Source: Thermogutta terrifontis | GTDB taxonomy: Bacteria > Planctomycetota > Planctomycetia > Pirellulales > Thermoguttaceae | Reading direction: 5' to 3' | DNA length: 64,000 bases | Assembly: GCF_002277955.1 (NCBI RefSeq) | Contig: NZ_CP018477.1 | Location: 682,001 to 746,000 of the forward strand | In this document: positions 34,917 through 44,500 of the stretch, piece by piece | How positions within the stretch are numbered: position 1 is the stretch's first letter | Layout of the letters: each line of letters begins with the position of its first letter | The notes under the pieces: model-generated | Told to the model about the DNA's origin: nothing | Seen by the model: the letters and a program-made list of their open reading frames with translations, nothing else | Database searches by the model: none | Made by a program: the position numbers and the translations under genes

Positions 34917-37682
34917 ATGGGTCGGATTCAATCCAACGTCGGACTTATCACCGGTGTCCCCATCGGCGACACCGTGGATAAGCTTATGCAGATTGAGTCC
35001 CGACCCCGCGACAATCTCCAGGAGGTCAATAAGAAGATTGATAAAGAACGGGCGGCCATCACGGAGCTCTCCGCGCTTTTGATGGCCGTCCAGTATCCCG
35101 TCAAGAATCTGGGCAAGGTGGCAGTTTTCGACAAGCGGACAGCCACCAGCAGCAACGACGCTGCTTTGGGGGTTCGGGTCACCGGCTCACCGACCCTGGG
35201 GTCCTACATCTTCACGCCGCTGCGAACGGTTCAGCCAGAACAGTGGCTGAGCAAAGGGGTCCGTGAGCAGACCGAGCCACTGGGAGCGGGAACGCTCTCA
35301 TTTCGATTTGGCCCGGGGGTGGATCGATCGCTCGATCTCGACCTTTTGCGGGGTGGACAGGGGTTTCAGCGCGGCCTGATCCGCATCACAGACCGCAGCG
35401 GGGCCTCCGCGGAGATTGATCTCACCACGGTCCAGACTCTCGACGACGTCATCAACGCGATCAACAGCAACACGCGGATCAACGTGCGGGCGGAAGTCGT
35501 CGGCGATCACATCCGTCTCACCGATCTCACCGGTGCCAGTGTGGCGAATCTCCGCGTCCAGGACATCGGCGGTGGACAGGCCGCCGCGTCGCTGGGTTTG
35601 GCGGGGATCGACACGGCCTCCAGTGTCGCCGACGGGCAGGACATTGTGTGGCTCTCCTCGGACACGCTCCTGAGCGAATTGAACGATGGGCTGGGGATCT
35701 CCGCGAGTTCCACGCTTCCCGATATTTCCTTCCAGCTTCGTGACGGGACAACCGGGGTCATTGATTTCGACCCGTTGCCACCCAGTGGCCAAAGCCGGCA
35801 GACAGAGCGGACGCTGGGAGATATTGTCAACACGATCAATAATGCAGCGCCAGGGAAGCTTCAGGCCGAGATTTCTGCAGATGGTAAACGCCTTGTCCTG
35901 CGGGATCTGACGAGCGGATCGGGACAATTCACCCTTTCCGCACTTTACGGTTCCCAGGCGTTGAAGGAGCTCGGCCTGGATGTCGCGGCCAACGGTGACA
36001 CGATCACCGGGCGTCGCTTGATCGGGAGTCTGAAGTCCCCGGCGCTTTCCCAGCTCAATGGAGGGCAGGGATTGGGTGATTTGGGGACGATTCAGATCAC
36101 GGATCGCGCGGGCAATCAGGCGACGGTGGACCTTTCTGCGGCAGAAACCCTGGAAGATGTCATTCGCGCTATCAACGCGGCAGGGATCGGAGTGCGAGCT
36201 GCCGTCAATGGGGCACGAAATGGTCTGGTCATCGAAGATATCTCGGGTGGGACCGGCAATCTCAAAATCGAGACTCTGGACAGCTCGCAGACCGCCGAAA
36301 AACTCAACATCGCCGTGGATGATGCGGTCAGTGTCAAGAATAGCGGGGATCTTCACCTGCGGGTAATCTCGGTCAATACCAAGCTGAGTGAATTAAACGG
36401 GGGTCGGGGGGTGACGCTCGGCCGGTTTACCGTCACGGATAGCAAGGGCGTGACTACCACCGTGGACCTCGCCGCGATCGGGGCACAAACGATTGGGGAT
36501 GTGCTGGCGGCCATCAATCGAGGGGCGGCCAACGTCAACGCCACCATCAACGCCACAGGGGATGGGATCCTCATTCGCGACCTGGCCAATGGGACCGGCA
36601 CATTGGTGGTCAATGATCTGAACGGGACAGCCGCCGCCGACCTGGGGATCCTCAAACAGAGCACGCTTCAGGACTTTTCGGGGCAGAGCGCGTACGCCAT
36701 TGACGGCTCCCTGACCTACAAAGTGACGCTGGAAGCCAACGATTCCCTGCAAACCTTGCGGGACAAGATCAACGCACTCAACGCGGGTGTGCGGGCCACG
36801 ATCGTTTACGACGGTTCCAATCGACCCTACCGATTGTCTCTGGTGAGCGAGCGCGGAGGACACCTCGCGCAGATGATCGTGGACCAGGGGTCGTTGGATT
36901 TGGGGCTGACACGCTTTGCCGAGGCCCGCGATGCGCAACTGGCCATCGGACAGGCGGGAACCCCGGGAGCGGTCGTCCTTTCTTCTTCCAGCAACAAATT
37001 CTCAAATGTGGTTCCCGGACTGGAACTGGAGGTGAAGCAATCCTCCTCCACGCCGGTGAGTGTCCAGGTGACGACCACGGACACCGACCTGGTGGCGAGC
37101 GTGCAGGCCTTCGTCGATAACTACAACAAGTTCTGGAAGCGGTATCAGGAGCTGACGAAATACGACACAACCACGCAGAAGGGCGAAATTCTGGCGCAGG
37201 ATCCGACGGCCATCCGATTGGGCAGCGAAATTTCGTACATCCTGAGTTCGCGGTTTCCGGGTGCGGGAAGTATCCAGTCCCTGGCGGAAATTGGGGTGAG
37301 CATCAAGGACGATGGCGCGCTCGACTTTGATAGCTCCAAACTCAAACAAAAGTTTGCCGACGACCCCGACGCCGTGAAGAAGTTTTTCACCGACAAAACT
37401 TTTGGTTTCGCGGCAAAGTTTGACAAGCTCGCCGAAAGTTTAGTGGGGCAAGATGTATCGCTCATGGCGCAACGATTCATCGCCCTCACTCGAAAGTACG
37501 AAGAGAACCAACAGCGGATCGAATGGTGGAACGCCAAACTCGACCGAAGAAAAGAGCAGTTGCTGCTCTATTTTTACCGGTTGGAGTCCGCCATCGCCAA
37601 GATTAAGGGCAACATTGATATTGTTTCGCAAATTCAGCCCATCCCCATGTATTTCGCCAGTGGCGGCCGAAACAATCGATAA
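34917..37682 (+). CDS. fliD: Flagellar filament cap protein FliD, enlarged by tandem flagellin-IN repeats
   Basis: 921 residues against roughly 450-650 in most bacteria. ATG 34917 is preceded by GGGAG. The N-terminal FliD domain (GLITGVPIGDTVDKLMQIES) and the C-terminal coiled part are intact (VQAFVDNYNKFWKRYQELT, FIALTRKYEENQQRIEWW). Between them lie about five flagellin-IN-type repeats, each with a TLxDVINAIN-like helix followed by two strands: near TLDDVINAINSN, TLGDIVNTINNA, TLEDVIRAINAA, TIGDVLAAINRG and SLQTLRDKINAL. FliD caps the growing filament and helps fold flagellin. fliS follows, but no other flagellar gene is in the window. Confidence 0.9.
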   Translation: MGRIQSNVGLITGVPIGDTVDKLMQIESRPRDNLQEVNKKIDKERAAITELSALLMAVQYPVKNLGKVAVFDKRTATSSNDAALGVRVTGSPTLGSYIFTPLRTVQPEQWLSKGVREQTEPLGAGTLSFRFGPGVDRSLDLDLLRGGQGFQRGLIRITDRSGASAEIDLTTVQTLDDVINAINSNTRINVRAEVVGDHIRLTDLTGASVANLRVQDIGGGQAAASLGLAGIDTASSVADGQDIVWLSSDTLLSELNDGLGISASSTLPDISFQLRDGTTGVIDFDPLPPSGQSRQTERTLGDIVNTINNAAPGKLQAEISADGKRLVLRDLTSGSGQFTLSALYGSQALKELGLDVAANGDTITGRRLIGSLKSPALSQLNGGQGLGDLGTIQITDRAGNQATVDLSAAETLEDVIRAINAAGIGVRAAVNGARNGLVIEDISGGTGNLKIETLDSSQTAEKLNIAVDDAVSVKNSGDLHLRVISVNTKLSELNGGRGVTLGRFTVTDSKGVTTTVDLAAIGAQTIGDVLAAINRGAANVNATINATGDGILIRDLANGTGTLVVNDLNGTAAADLGILKQSTLQDFSGQSAYAIDGSLTYKVTLEANDSLQTLRDKINALNAGVRATIVYDGSNRPYRLSLVSERGGHLAQMIVDQGSLDLGLTRFAEARDAQLAIGQAGTPGAVVLSSSSNKFSNVVPGLELEVKQSSSTPVSVQVTTTDTDLVASVQAFVDNYNKFWKRYQELTKYDTTTQKGEILAQDPTAIRLGSEISYILSSRFPGAGSIQSLAEIGVSIKDDGALDFDSSKLKQKFADDPDAVKKFFTDKTFGFAAKFDKLAESLVGQDVSLMAQRFIALTRKYEENQQRIEWWNAKLDRRKEQLLLYFYRLESAIAKIKGNIDIVSQIQPIPMYFASGGRNNR

Positions 37683-37747
37683 TTGTGTGGGGATGCTGGG
37701 ATTTTCGGTGAATAGCTTTAAAGACGCTTCGGGTTGGACGGTCTATT

Positions 37748-38314
37748 ATGTCGGCATCCTTTGGAGAGAGTTACCGCGAAGCGGATATTCTGACGGCCCC
37801 ACCTCAGCGACTCCATCTCATGCTGATCGAGGGCGCGATTCGTTTCATCGAACGTGCCCGACATCTCTGGCGGGAAAACCAGTTTGATGCCGGGTTTGAA
37901 TCGCTCCTGCGTGCACAGGAAATCGTCGCGGAGATTCTCTCCGGCATCAAGACGGACAGCGGTTTCCCGATCGCTCGACGTGTGGCGGCCCTGTATACGT
38001 TCGTTTATCGGTGTCTTGTCGAAGCTGGACTGAAGAGGGAAGAGAAGCCGCTGGAGGATGCTCTCCGCGTGCTGGCCATCCAGCGGGAAACCTGGCAGGA
38101 ACTCTGCCAGCGACTGGCGGCTGCTTCCGAGACACGGGAGAACGTGCAGTTTTCTTCCCAGCAGGAGACGCCTGCGGGGGCGGGCTTCGATTCGGAGAAC
38201 GCTCCACCTTCCCGCAGTCAGCCGGCCGCCCCACATTCGCTCCGTGGCTTGACAGAGCCTCCCGGTTCCGAGTATGCCGGGGAATATGCCTCGGGCTTTT
38301 CCTGGGAAGCCTGA
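37748..38314 (+). CDS. fliS: Flagellar export chaperone FliS
   Basis: 188 residues. The N-terminal 120 residues have the FliS helical bundle: YREADILTAPPQRLHLMLIEGAIRFIERA, then AQEIVAEILSGI and a helix VAALYTFVYRCLVEA. FliS binds flagellin in the cytoplasm to keep it unfolded before export. A 60-residue Ser/Pro/Ala-rich tail is extra compared with typical FliS (about 125-135 aa). It starts 65 bp after fliD on the same strand. Confidence 0.9.
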   Translation: MSASFGESYREADILTAPPQRLHLMLIEGAIRFIERARHLWRENQFDAGFESLLRAQEIVAEILSGIKTDSGFPIARRVAALYTFVYRCLVEAGLKREEKPLEDALRVLAIQRETWQELCQRLAAASETRENVQFSSQQETPAGAGFDSENAPPSRSQPAAPHSLRGLTEPPGSEYAGEYASGFSWEA

Positions 38315-38354
38315 AAATTCCCTGCGACTTTGTCTCGGAAATGCGGGAGAAATC

Positions 38355-39221
38355 ATGGCCACAGAGATAATCACCATTCGGGTGGGACACAGTCCCGATC
38401 CTGACGATGCGTTCATGTTCTACGCCCTGGCCGCAGAGAGAATTCCCACCGGGCGTTATCGATTTGTTCATGAGTTAGTCGATATTGAGACGCTTAATCA
38501 GCGGGCGCTGCGGGGCGAGCTCGAATTGACTGCTCTCAGCTTCCATGCTTATGCGAAGGTACGGGATCGCTACATCCTGTGCCGATGCGGTGCCAGCATG
38601 GGTGATGGCTACGGCCCGCTGGTGGTGGCTCGGCGGTCACTGAGCCGGGACGAGTTGCGGCGAGGTCCGATCGCGGTGCCCGGCCGGTGGACGAGCGCCT
38701 TTCTGGCTCTCCGGCTGTATCTTGGGGACGATTTCCCCTTTGTGCTCGTGCCGTTCGATGAAATTCCCCGCGTGGTGGCAGAGGGCCGTTTTGGCGATCA
38801 GCCCGTTCTGGCGGGACTTCTCATCCACGAAGGGCAACTGACCTTTGCCAGGGAGGGACTTGTCAAGCTGGTGGATTTGGGGGAGTGGTGGACCACGGAA
38901 ACCGGACTACCGTTGCCCCTGGGCGGGAATGCCATCCGGCGGGATCTCGGGCTGGAGGTGCAGCGGGACATCCACCGGTTGCTGCGGCAGAGCATCGATT
39001 ATGCGCTGGCCCACCGTGACGAGGCCCTGGCCCATGCGATGCGGTATGCGCGGGACCTCGATCATTCGCTCGCGGATCAATTCGTGGGCATGTACGTGAA
39101 TCGGTGGACCCAGGAGCTCGGGCCCCAGGGAATAGAGGCGGTTCGTCTCTTTTTACGAAGGGGATTCGAAGTGCGGGCTCTTCCCGAACTGATCGAGCCG
39201 GAATTTATCCGCGAGGCCTGA
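38355..39221 (+). CDS. mqnD: 1,4-dihydroxy-6-naphthoate synthase (futalosine menaquinone pathway)
   Basis: 288 residues from ATG 38355 (GGGAGA upstream). The MqnA/MqnD family pattern is clear: GHSPDPDDAFMFYAL near the N-terminus, VDIETLNQRALRGELELTALSFHAY, MGDGYGPLVVARR and FLALRLYLGDDF. The first motif and the overall order favour MqnD, which converts cyclic de-hypoxanthine futalosine to 1,4-dihydroxy-6-naphthoate. It therefore indicates menaquinone synthesis by the futalosine route. No other mqn gene is adjacent; it follows fliS by 40 bp, so it may share that transcript. Confidence 0.87.
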   Translation: MATEIITIRVGHSPDPDDAFMFYALAAERIPTGRYRFVHELVDIETLNQRALRGELELTALSFHAYAKVRDRYILCRCGASMGDGYGPLVVARRSLSRDELRRGPIAVPGRWTSAFLALRLYLGDDFPFVLVPFDEIPRVVAEGRFGDQPVLAGLLIHEGQLTFAREGLVKLVDLGEWWTTETGLPLPLGGNAIRRDLGLEVQRDIHRLLRQSIDYALAHRDEALAHAMRYARDLDHSLADQFVGMYVNRWTQELGPQGIEAVRLFLRRGFEVRALPELIEPEFIREA

Positions 39222-39280
39222 TCCGGCCTGATGCCCAACACTCGAAAACCACGGCGAAATTGATTTCGGTCTTGGCCAAG

Positions 39281-39313
39281 AAAAAACAACAGGGACCAAA
39301 GCGGTCCCTGTTG
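39281..39313 (-). terminator. Strong Rho-independent terminator downstream of the cold-shock gene
   Basis: A perfect 11-bp stem (CAACAGGGACC and GGTCCCTGTTG) with a 5-nt loop; on the minus strand it is followed by six T. It lies about 175 nt past the cold-shock stop codon, giving a long 3' UTR. It may also serve as a stem at the mqnD 3' end, but no T-run follows on the plus strand. Confidence 0.85.
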
Positions 39314-39489
39314 GGTGCGTCTTATCACCAAATTCCCCCTCGGTCCGGTGCTCGTGGACTCACCGAGGACCTACCCGACGACCCCAGCGTGAATTACGAG
39401 CGGATCTTGGGCAGACGAAAAACTGTGGATCCCGAACAGTCGTGATGATTGAATCATCCGGATGATCGGTTTCCGAGGCGATCTGCCGT

Positions 39490-39717
39490 TCACTTGGGGC
39501 GAACGGAAATCGCGCGTGGGCCTTTGCCACGGCCCGGATTCGGCGCTTCAGAGCTCAGATCGTACTCGACGCTCTGACCTTCGTGAAGGTCCTCGAAACG
39601 CGCTCCCTCCACTGCGGAGAAGTGGAAGAAGACATCCGACTTGCGCCCGGAACCGGTGGTTTGGATGAAGCCAAAACCGCGGTCCACAACCAACTTCTTA
39701 ATAACACCCTCGGCCAT
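39490..39717 (-). CDS. CspA-family cold-shock protein
   Basis: 75 residues from ATG 39717, with AGGAG eight nt upstream; a GTG at 39726 is in frame but overlaps that ribosome site. RNP1 (GFGFI) and RNP2 (DVFFHFS) motifs are present, with the usual SGRKSD loop and C-terminal GPRAISVRPK. Cold-shock-domain proteins bind single-stranded RNA/DNA as chaperones. The leader upstream can form competing structures that mask the ribosome site (see 39718-39877), and a strong terminator follows at 39281-39313. Confidence 0.95.
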   Translation of the reverse strand: MAEGVIKKLVVDRGFGFIQTTGSGRKSDVFFHFSAVEGARFEDLHEGQSVEYDLSSEAPNPGRGKGPRAISVRPK

Positions 39718-39877
39718 TAAAGCCACTCCTCAAAACGAAACGTACTCGCGGACATTGTCCGCACGAAACTTACTCGGAGAGTCTTATGAGATGAGCGTCC
39801 AGTCGCCGGTGCATTGACCTCGACAAGGAGTGGCTCAAGTCTCATAAAACATCCGAACTCCCAAAGAATGCACCGGC
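39718..39877 (-). promoter_or_regulatory. Candidate structured leader (thermosensor-like) of the cold-shock mRNA
   Basis: In the mRNA (minus strand) the segment AGGAGTGGCT containing the Shine-Dalgarno sequence (39730-39721) is perfectly complementary to AGCCACTCCT (39835-39826). Two more perfect inverted repeats cross it: GCCGGTGCATT (39877-39867) with AATGCACCGGC (39815-39805), and TTATGAGA (39847-39840) with TCTCATAA (39791-39784). A local hairpin with a 6-bp stem GCGGAC/GTCCGC and triloop lies at 39748-39762. Because the three long-range pairings interleave, they can only coexist as pseudoknots or act as alternative folds. E. coli cspA mRNA is known to switch between such states with temperature. 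Confidence 0.6.
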
Positions 39878-40268
39878 TCGATCAAGGGCCCACCGGTTCA
39901 TTCTCACGACAATGAGAACTTTAGCCTAAGGATGATCTTCAGGCAAGCCCTCACCTTGCATTTTTTTCGACACATAGATACCCCGCCCATAAACATATCT
40001 TTTCCGAAACACACCTTTCGAGATTGATTCGTTTATTGTGCCCCTTTTGTGCTGGCCTGCATTTTCATCGGGATTGATCAATTCCCGTTTTTCAAAGGCC
40101 TGTGAGATGCCGAACGCTCAGTCGGGCGTAGGGGCAGTCCATAACGGTTCGGGGAATAGGGTAGGGGTAGTTCATGGATGGCCCCTCCGCTTGAATGCGG
40201 ATCTGACAGGCAGCTCCTTCCGGGATGCGAAGGGACACGTCTGTCGTGCGCGGTGGCACTCCGGCGGT
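39878..40268. other. Upstream region of the cold-shock gene with decayed repeats
   Basis: No gene. A small hairpin TTCTCA-cgacaa-TGAGAA lies at 39901-39918, possibly part of the same leader. The promoter of the cold-shock gene is expected here. A degraded family-A palindrome sits at about 40161-40187, followed by remnants of family B to about 40260. Confidence 0.5.
40117..40260. repeat. Degraded family A/B palindromes
   Basis: GGGTAGTTCATGGATGGCCCC at about 40163-40183 matches family A with several substitutions; GATCTGACAGGCAGCTC and GGACACGTCTGTCGTGC after it are family-B hairpins with mismatched arms. The copies look old. Confidence 0.6.
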
Positions 40269-41087
40269 TCAACCCGTTTCCCGGCGAAAGCCCAGTTTGT
40301 ACGCCATTTCAAAGTCGGAGCGGGCTTTCTCTTCTTCGCCCAGCATCTGATAGACGAGTGCCCGATTGTTGTAAGCGTCTGCCAGGTCGGGCTTCAAGCG
40401 AATAGCCTGGTCGAAGTCGGCCAGCGCCTTGTCAAGTTGTCGGAAGGCCTGATAGATCGTGCCGCGATTGTTGTAGGCCCGATAGTGCCGGGGATCGAGT
40501 TCTATCGCCCGCGTGTAGTCCGCCAGAGCGTTGTGAAAATCCTCTTTGAGTGCGTAGGCGAAACCGCGATTAAAATAGGCGTTGGCGTCGTTGGGATTGA
40601 GCTGGATGGCCACCGTTAAATCGGCAATGGCCGGGTCGTACATTTTCTTTCCGAAGTAGGCGACACCGCGACCGTTATACGCTTCGGCAAGGTTGGGGTT
40701 GAGTCGCAGGGCCTCATTGAAGTCGGCAATCGCCCAATCGTAGTCGCCCTTGGCTGTGCAGGCGAGACCACGTGTGCAGTAAGCCTCCGCCATCTGGGGA
40801 TTGAGGCGGATGGCCGTGGTGAGATCGGCGATGGCCCACTGGTACTGCCCCCGGGTATAGTAGGCCAGTCCCCGTGCATAATACGCCCGGGCACACTTAG
40901 GTGCCGCGCGAACCGCCTGGTGGAATCGCGCCAGAGCCTCTTCTGAATTTCCCGCTTCCAGAAGCTCCATCCCCTCAGCAATCAGCTTTTCCGCCTGCTG
41001 TTGGGCGGGATCCACCGGCGGAGCCGCCGGCGGTGCAGGTCTCAAGACGGCCGCAATTTTCTTCCACAGACCTTTCAACGCAGGCAT
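40269..41087 (-). CDS. TPR-repeat protein
   Basis: 272 residues. After a Pro/Ala-rich N-terminus (about 35 residues) come seven consecutive 34-residue tetratricopeptide repeats, each with the W/L-G-Y/F-A-P pattern (for example AYYARGLAYYTRGQYQWAIADL, AYNGRGVAYFGKKMYDPAIADL). TPRs mediate protein-protein contacts. No signal peptide is evident, so it is probably cytoplasmic. Partners are unknown; the SdrD-like gene upstream on the same strand is separated by repeats and is probably independent. Confidence 0.88.
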   Translation of the reverse strand: MPALKGLWKKIAAVLRPAPPAAPPVDPAQQQAEKLIAEGMELLEAGNSEEALARFHQAVRAAPKCARAYYARGLAYYTRGQYQWAIADLTTAIRLNPQMAEAYCTRGLACTAKGDYDWAIADFNEALRLNPNLAEAYNGRGVAYFGKKMYDPAIADLTVAIQLNPNDANAYFNRGFAYALKEDFHNALADYTRAIELDPRHYRAYNNRGTIYQAFRQLDKALADFDQAIRLKPDLADAYNNRALVYQMLGEEEKARSDFEMAYKLGFRRETG

Positions 41088-41544
41088 AACCGCCCTCGCG
41101 ATGAGACCAAGTTATCCTCTATCACGCCCCCGACGACTTCTCCCGAGCCATCGGGTCAAGTACTTATGGGAAAAGATCAGAGTTTTCCGCCGACGTGAAC
41201 CCTCTCCGTCGATCAGTTTAGGACGGGGACACAGATTCCGCAACCTTTTGGCGGAAGGGCACGCTCGTCGTGCCCGGTGAAATGGAATCGATAATCTGGC
41301 GTTGAACGGCGGACGTGATAAGCACGTCCCAGCAGAAGCGGACCTGACGAGCAGGTCGCTCCGGCTGACGCGAACCCCCGGAGACGTTCGCGTCGCCATC
41401 AGCGGATGAAGAATTCGGATGTCTCAGTCCAACCTGCGGGATTTGCGCACAGTCCACCCCTATGGGGCGTTTGTCCAACCTGGTACCTCGCCGGCGCGGA
41501 GCGGAAATGGGGGCTTCCCAGAACAGGAGATTCCGCGAAGACTT
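41088..41544. other. Repeat-containing intergenic region
   Basis: A 457-bp gap between the TPR gene and the 3' end of the surface-protein gene. Family-B hairpins occupy 41255-41372. The promoter of the TPR gene should lie near 41090-41250. Nothing else recognised. Confidence 0.5.
41255..41372. repeat. Family-B hairpins
   Basis: GGCACG-CTCGT-CGTGCC, GGACGTG-ATAAG-CACGTCC and GGACCTG-ACGAG-CAGGTC, separated by ATCGATAATCTGGCGTTG-like spacers. The loop here is the variant CTCGT/ACGAG. Confidence 0.75.
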
Positions 41545-44500
41545 TCAGTCTCCGGCACTGGGGGCCGGTTCTGCGACTCGGGGCCGTACCCCCTGGGATA
41601 CCGGCGGAGAACCGCTTTCCTGGGGTCCGCGAGTGTGATAGACGCCCACCTCGGCCTTGCCGTCTCCATTGAAATCTCCCGCGAATGGCCGATCGCCTTT
41701 TCCGCCCAGCAGGAACACCTTGTCCACGTCTGTGAGGCGGAAGTCCCCGTCGGTATCCAGGATGAAGCGGCCGTCGCGATACACACCGAGTTTGGTGATG
41801 CCATCGCCGATCCAGTCACCAACGACGGGGAGATCACCGGCCTGGCCGAAGAACGCAATGCGGTCTTTCTCGCCCCAGCGTCCGTCGCCATCCATATCGA
41901 GATACCACACACCCCCGCGGAAGACGCCAATGGTGGCAATCCCGTCTCCATTCCAGTCGCCGACGACGGCGAAGTCCCCAGGCTCACCGTACATGAAGAC
42001 ATGGTCGATGAGGTCTTCGCGGGCGGGGCCGGCGGCTCCCTGCTTGAGGATCCGCCGTTCGTCAGGGGCCTGGGCCGGAGTGGGAGGCAGATTTCTGGGA
42101 CGCAGCGCCACGAGCCGATTTTGGGCGTCGGGAAGCCCCGGCTCGACCCGCAGAGCCCGATCATCGCCCAGCCACGCTGGTCCGAACACACCCACGTCGG
42201 CCTTGCCGTCGCCATCCCAGTCACCGGCGACGGGCTGATCGCCGTCCCTACCCAGCTTGATCCACAGGTCGCCTTCGTCCCAGACGCCGTTACCATTCAG
42301 GTCGATAAAAAACATTCCGCCAAAGAACACGCCGAGCTGGACATGCCCCACTCCAGCAAAATCGGCGACAACAGGGAGTGCCGCCTCGGTGCCCAACGTG
42401 CCAAAAGTTGTCACCTCTCCCGTAGCAAGATCAAGGATTTTCCATTCGCCGCGATCGAGCGGCAGACCTTGCCATCGCGCAGGGTCGAAGTAACTCGCTT
42501 CCCGAATGGTCACCTGCCGCAGGCCGTCGTCGCGGTGTCGCGGCATTCCCCCGTTGATGACGCTCAAATGCCAGGTGTATTCCACCGTTCCCGCACTTCC
42601 GGCAAAACGGGGAAGAGTGGGCTGGTTTGGCAATACGGGAGAAATCTGCAGGGTGATGGGTGTGCTCTCCGGCGGAATGATCGGGGACCGCGGTTGGGGA
42701 GGCAGCGGTGACGGCGGTGGGGTGAATGGGGGAAGGAAAGGCGGGATCGCCGTCACGAGCACCTCGGCAAAGTTGTACTCTTTTCCCTCGCTCCCGGCTC
42801 CCAGTGGAACCAAAAGAATCGCGTCATACTGGGGATCAAACGCGAGCGGCGGAAGAGCGCCAAGATCCATTCCGGGATTGACCGCCAGTCCGCCAAGAGT
42901 TCCCACCGTGTCCGGGCCATCTTCGTATCCTGCCGGTTGGATTTCTCGGATCGTGTAAACCCCCGGCCGAAGGTTGGTGAACTGATAAAACCCGTTGGCG
43001 TCCGTGTAGGTCACGAGCGGCTTGCCCGAGGCATCCAGCACCGGTCGTCCCTGGGCATCACGCAGCTCGATTTGAACACCGGCCAGCGGCGTATCATCGG
43101 GCGTGCGGCGGCCATCCCGGAGCTGGAATGGGTCGGGACGCGGTTGCCCCCAAACGTATGTTAGGGCGGGGCCATCCTGAAAGACATAGCCGCTGATGCT
43201 GGCCGGGCGGATTTCGGCGAAGTTGTATTCTTCCCCGGACACCCCGGGAGGCAGCTTCACGTTGATAATGCGGTCGTTACCATCCAATTCGCCACCCGCC
43301 GTCCCCACAAAGTCAGCGCCGTCAAGGTAGCCGTCCGGCTGGATCTCGACCACTGAATAATAACCGGGAAAGAGATTCTCGAATCGGTATCGCCCGTCGG
43401 CATCGGTGGTGGTTGTGGCCACGAGCTGACCCTCAGACGTGTAAAGTTCGATGGTCACGCCGGAGATGGGTTGATCGCCGGCGTCGATGAGATCGTTCGC
43501 GTTCTCATCCGAGACGACCCGGCCCGCGAGGCTCACCGGGGCGATTTCGCCAAAGAGATACTCCCGCCCCTGCGTTCCCGATAGCAGTACAATTCCGGCA
43601 ATTGTGTCAGGGCCGACAAGTTGCCCCCCGGCCGTTCCCGCGTGGTCGCAACCGTCGAAAAAGCCGTGGGGTTGTGTTTCCGTCAGGCTGTAAGTTCCCG
43701 GCAGAAGACCGGTAAACTCATATCGGCCGTTGGCATCCGTGACGGCCGTGGCGAGCAAACTCCCGTCTGCCAGACGAAGTTCGATCGTCACGCCGGGGAG
43801 CGTGGGTTCTCCGAGATCATACTGGCAGTTGAGGTTGAGGTCGGAATAGACCCATCCGGACAGCGATGCCGGCAGGATTTCGCCGAAATCATAGTCTGTG
43901 CCGACTCCAGCCGCCGGCACGCGGATCTGAGTGATCGCATCACCGGGGTTCTGCGCTTCTCCGCCCAGCGATCCGGCGCGATCGAGACCGTCGATGTAAT
44001 CAGCAGGTTGTGTTTCTTCCACGCGATAAGTACCGGGATAGAGTCCGGCGACGGCCCAGCTTCCGTCCGCGGTGGTGGTCACCGTCCAGGACTGCTGGGG
44101 TGCAAAGCTATCAGCCTCTCGAATGACGACAATCGTGACGCCTGGGATCCCGGTTTCCCCCTCCTCTCGCAGACCATTATTGTTGATGTCGTGATACACG
44201 TGACCGGAAAGACGGGCCGGTCGGACCTCCGCGAAATTGTTGCCAAGGCTCTCTTCACCACCGAGAAGCGTGATTTCTGATATGACATCCGCGGATTGGA
44301 CGGTGCCGCGCTGGGTGCCGTTGACCGCTCCTGCCGCCGCGCCCACGCTGAGATAGCCATCCGGCTGTTGCTCAACCACGCGGTAGGTGCCCGGCAACAA
44401 ATTGTCAAAGCGGTAGAAGCCGTCGCTGTCGGTGGTTGTTGTGCGAGCGGTGAAAACATACTCTCCCGTGTCCTCTGTCTTTTGCCAGAGCTGGAGGACC

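Noticed and set aside
41419-42711. Long plus-strand open frame (430 codons) opposite the surface-protein gene
   Set aside because: It is antisense to the FG-GAP-like repeats of the minus-strand gene, and its product has no domain. The repeat periodicity and GC-rich third positions of the real gene keep the opposite frame open.
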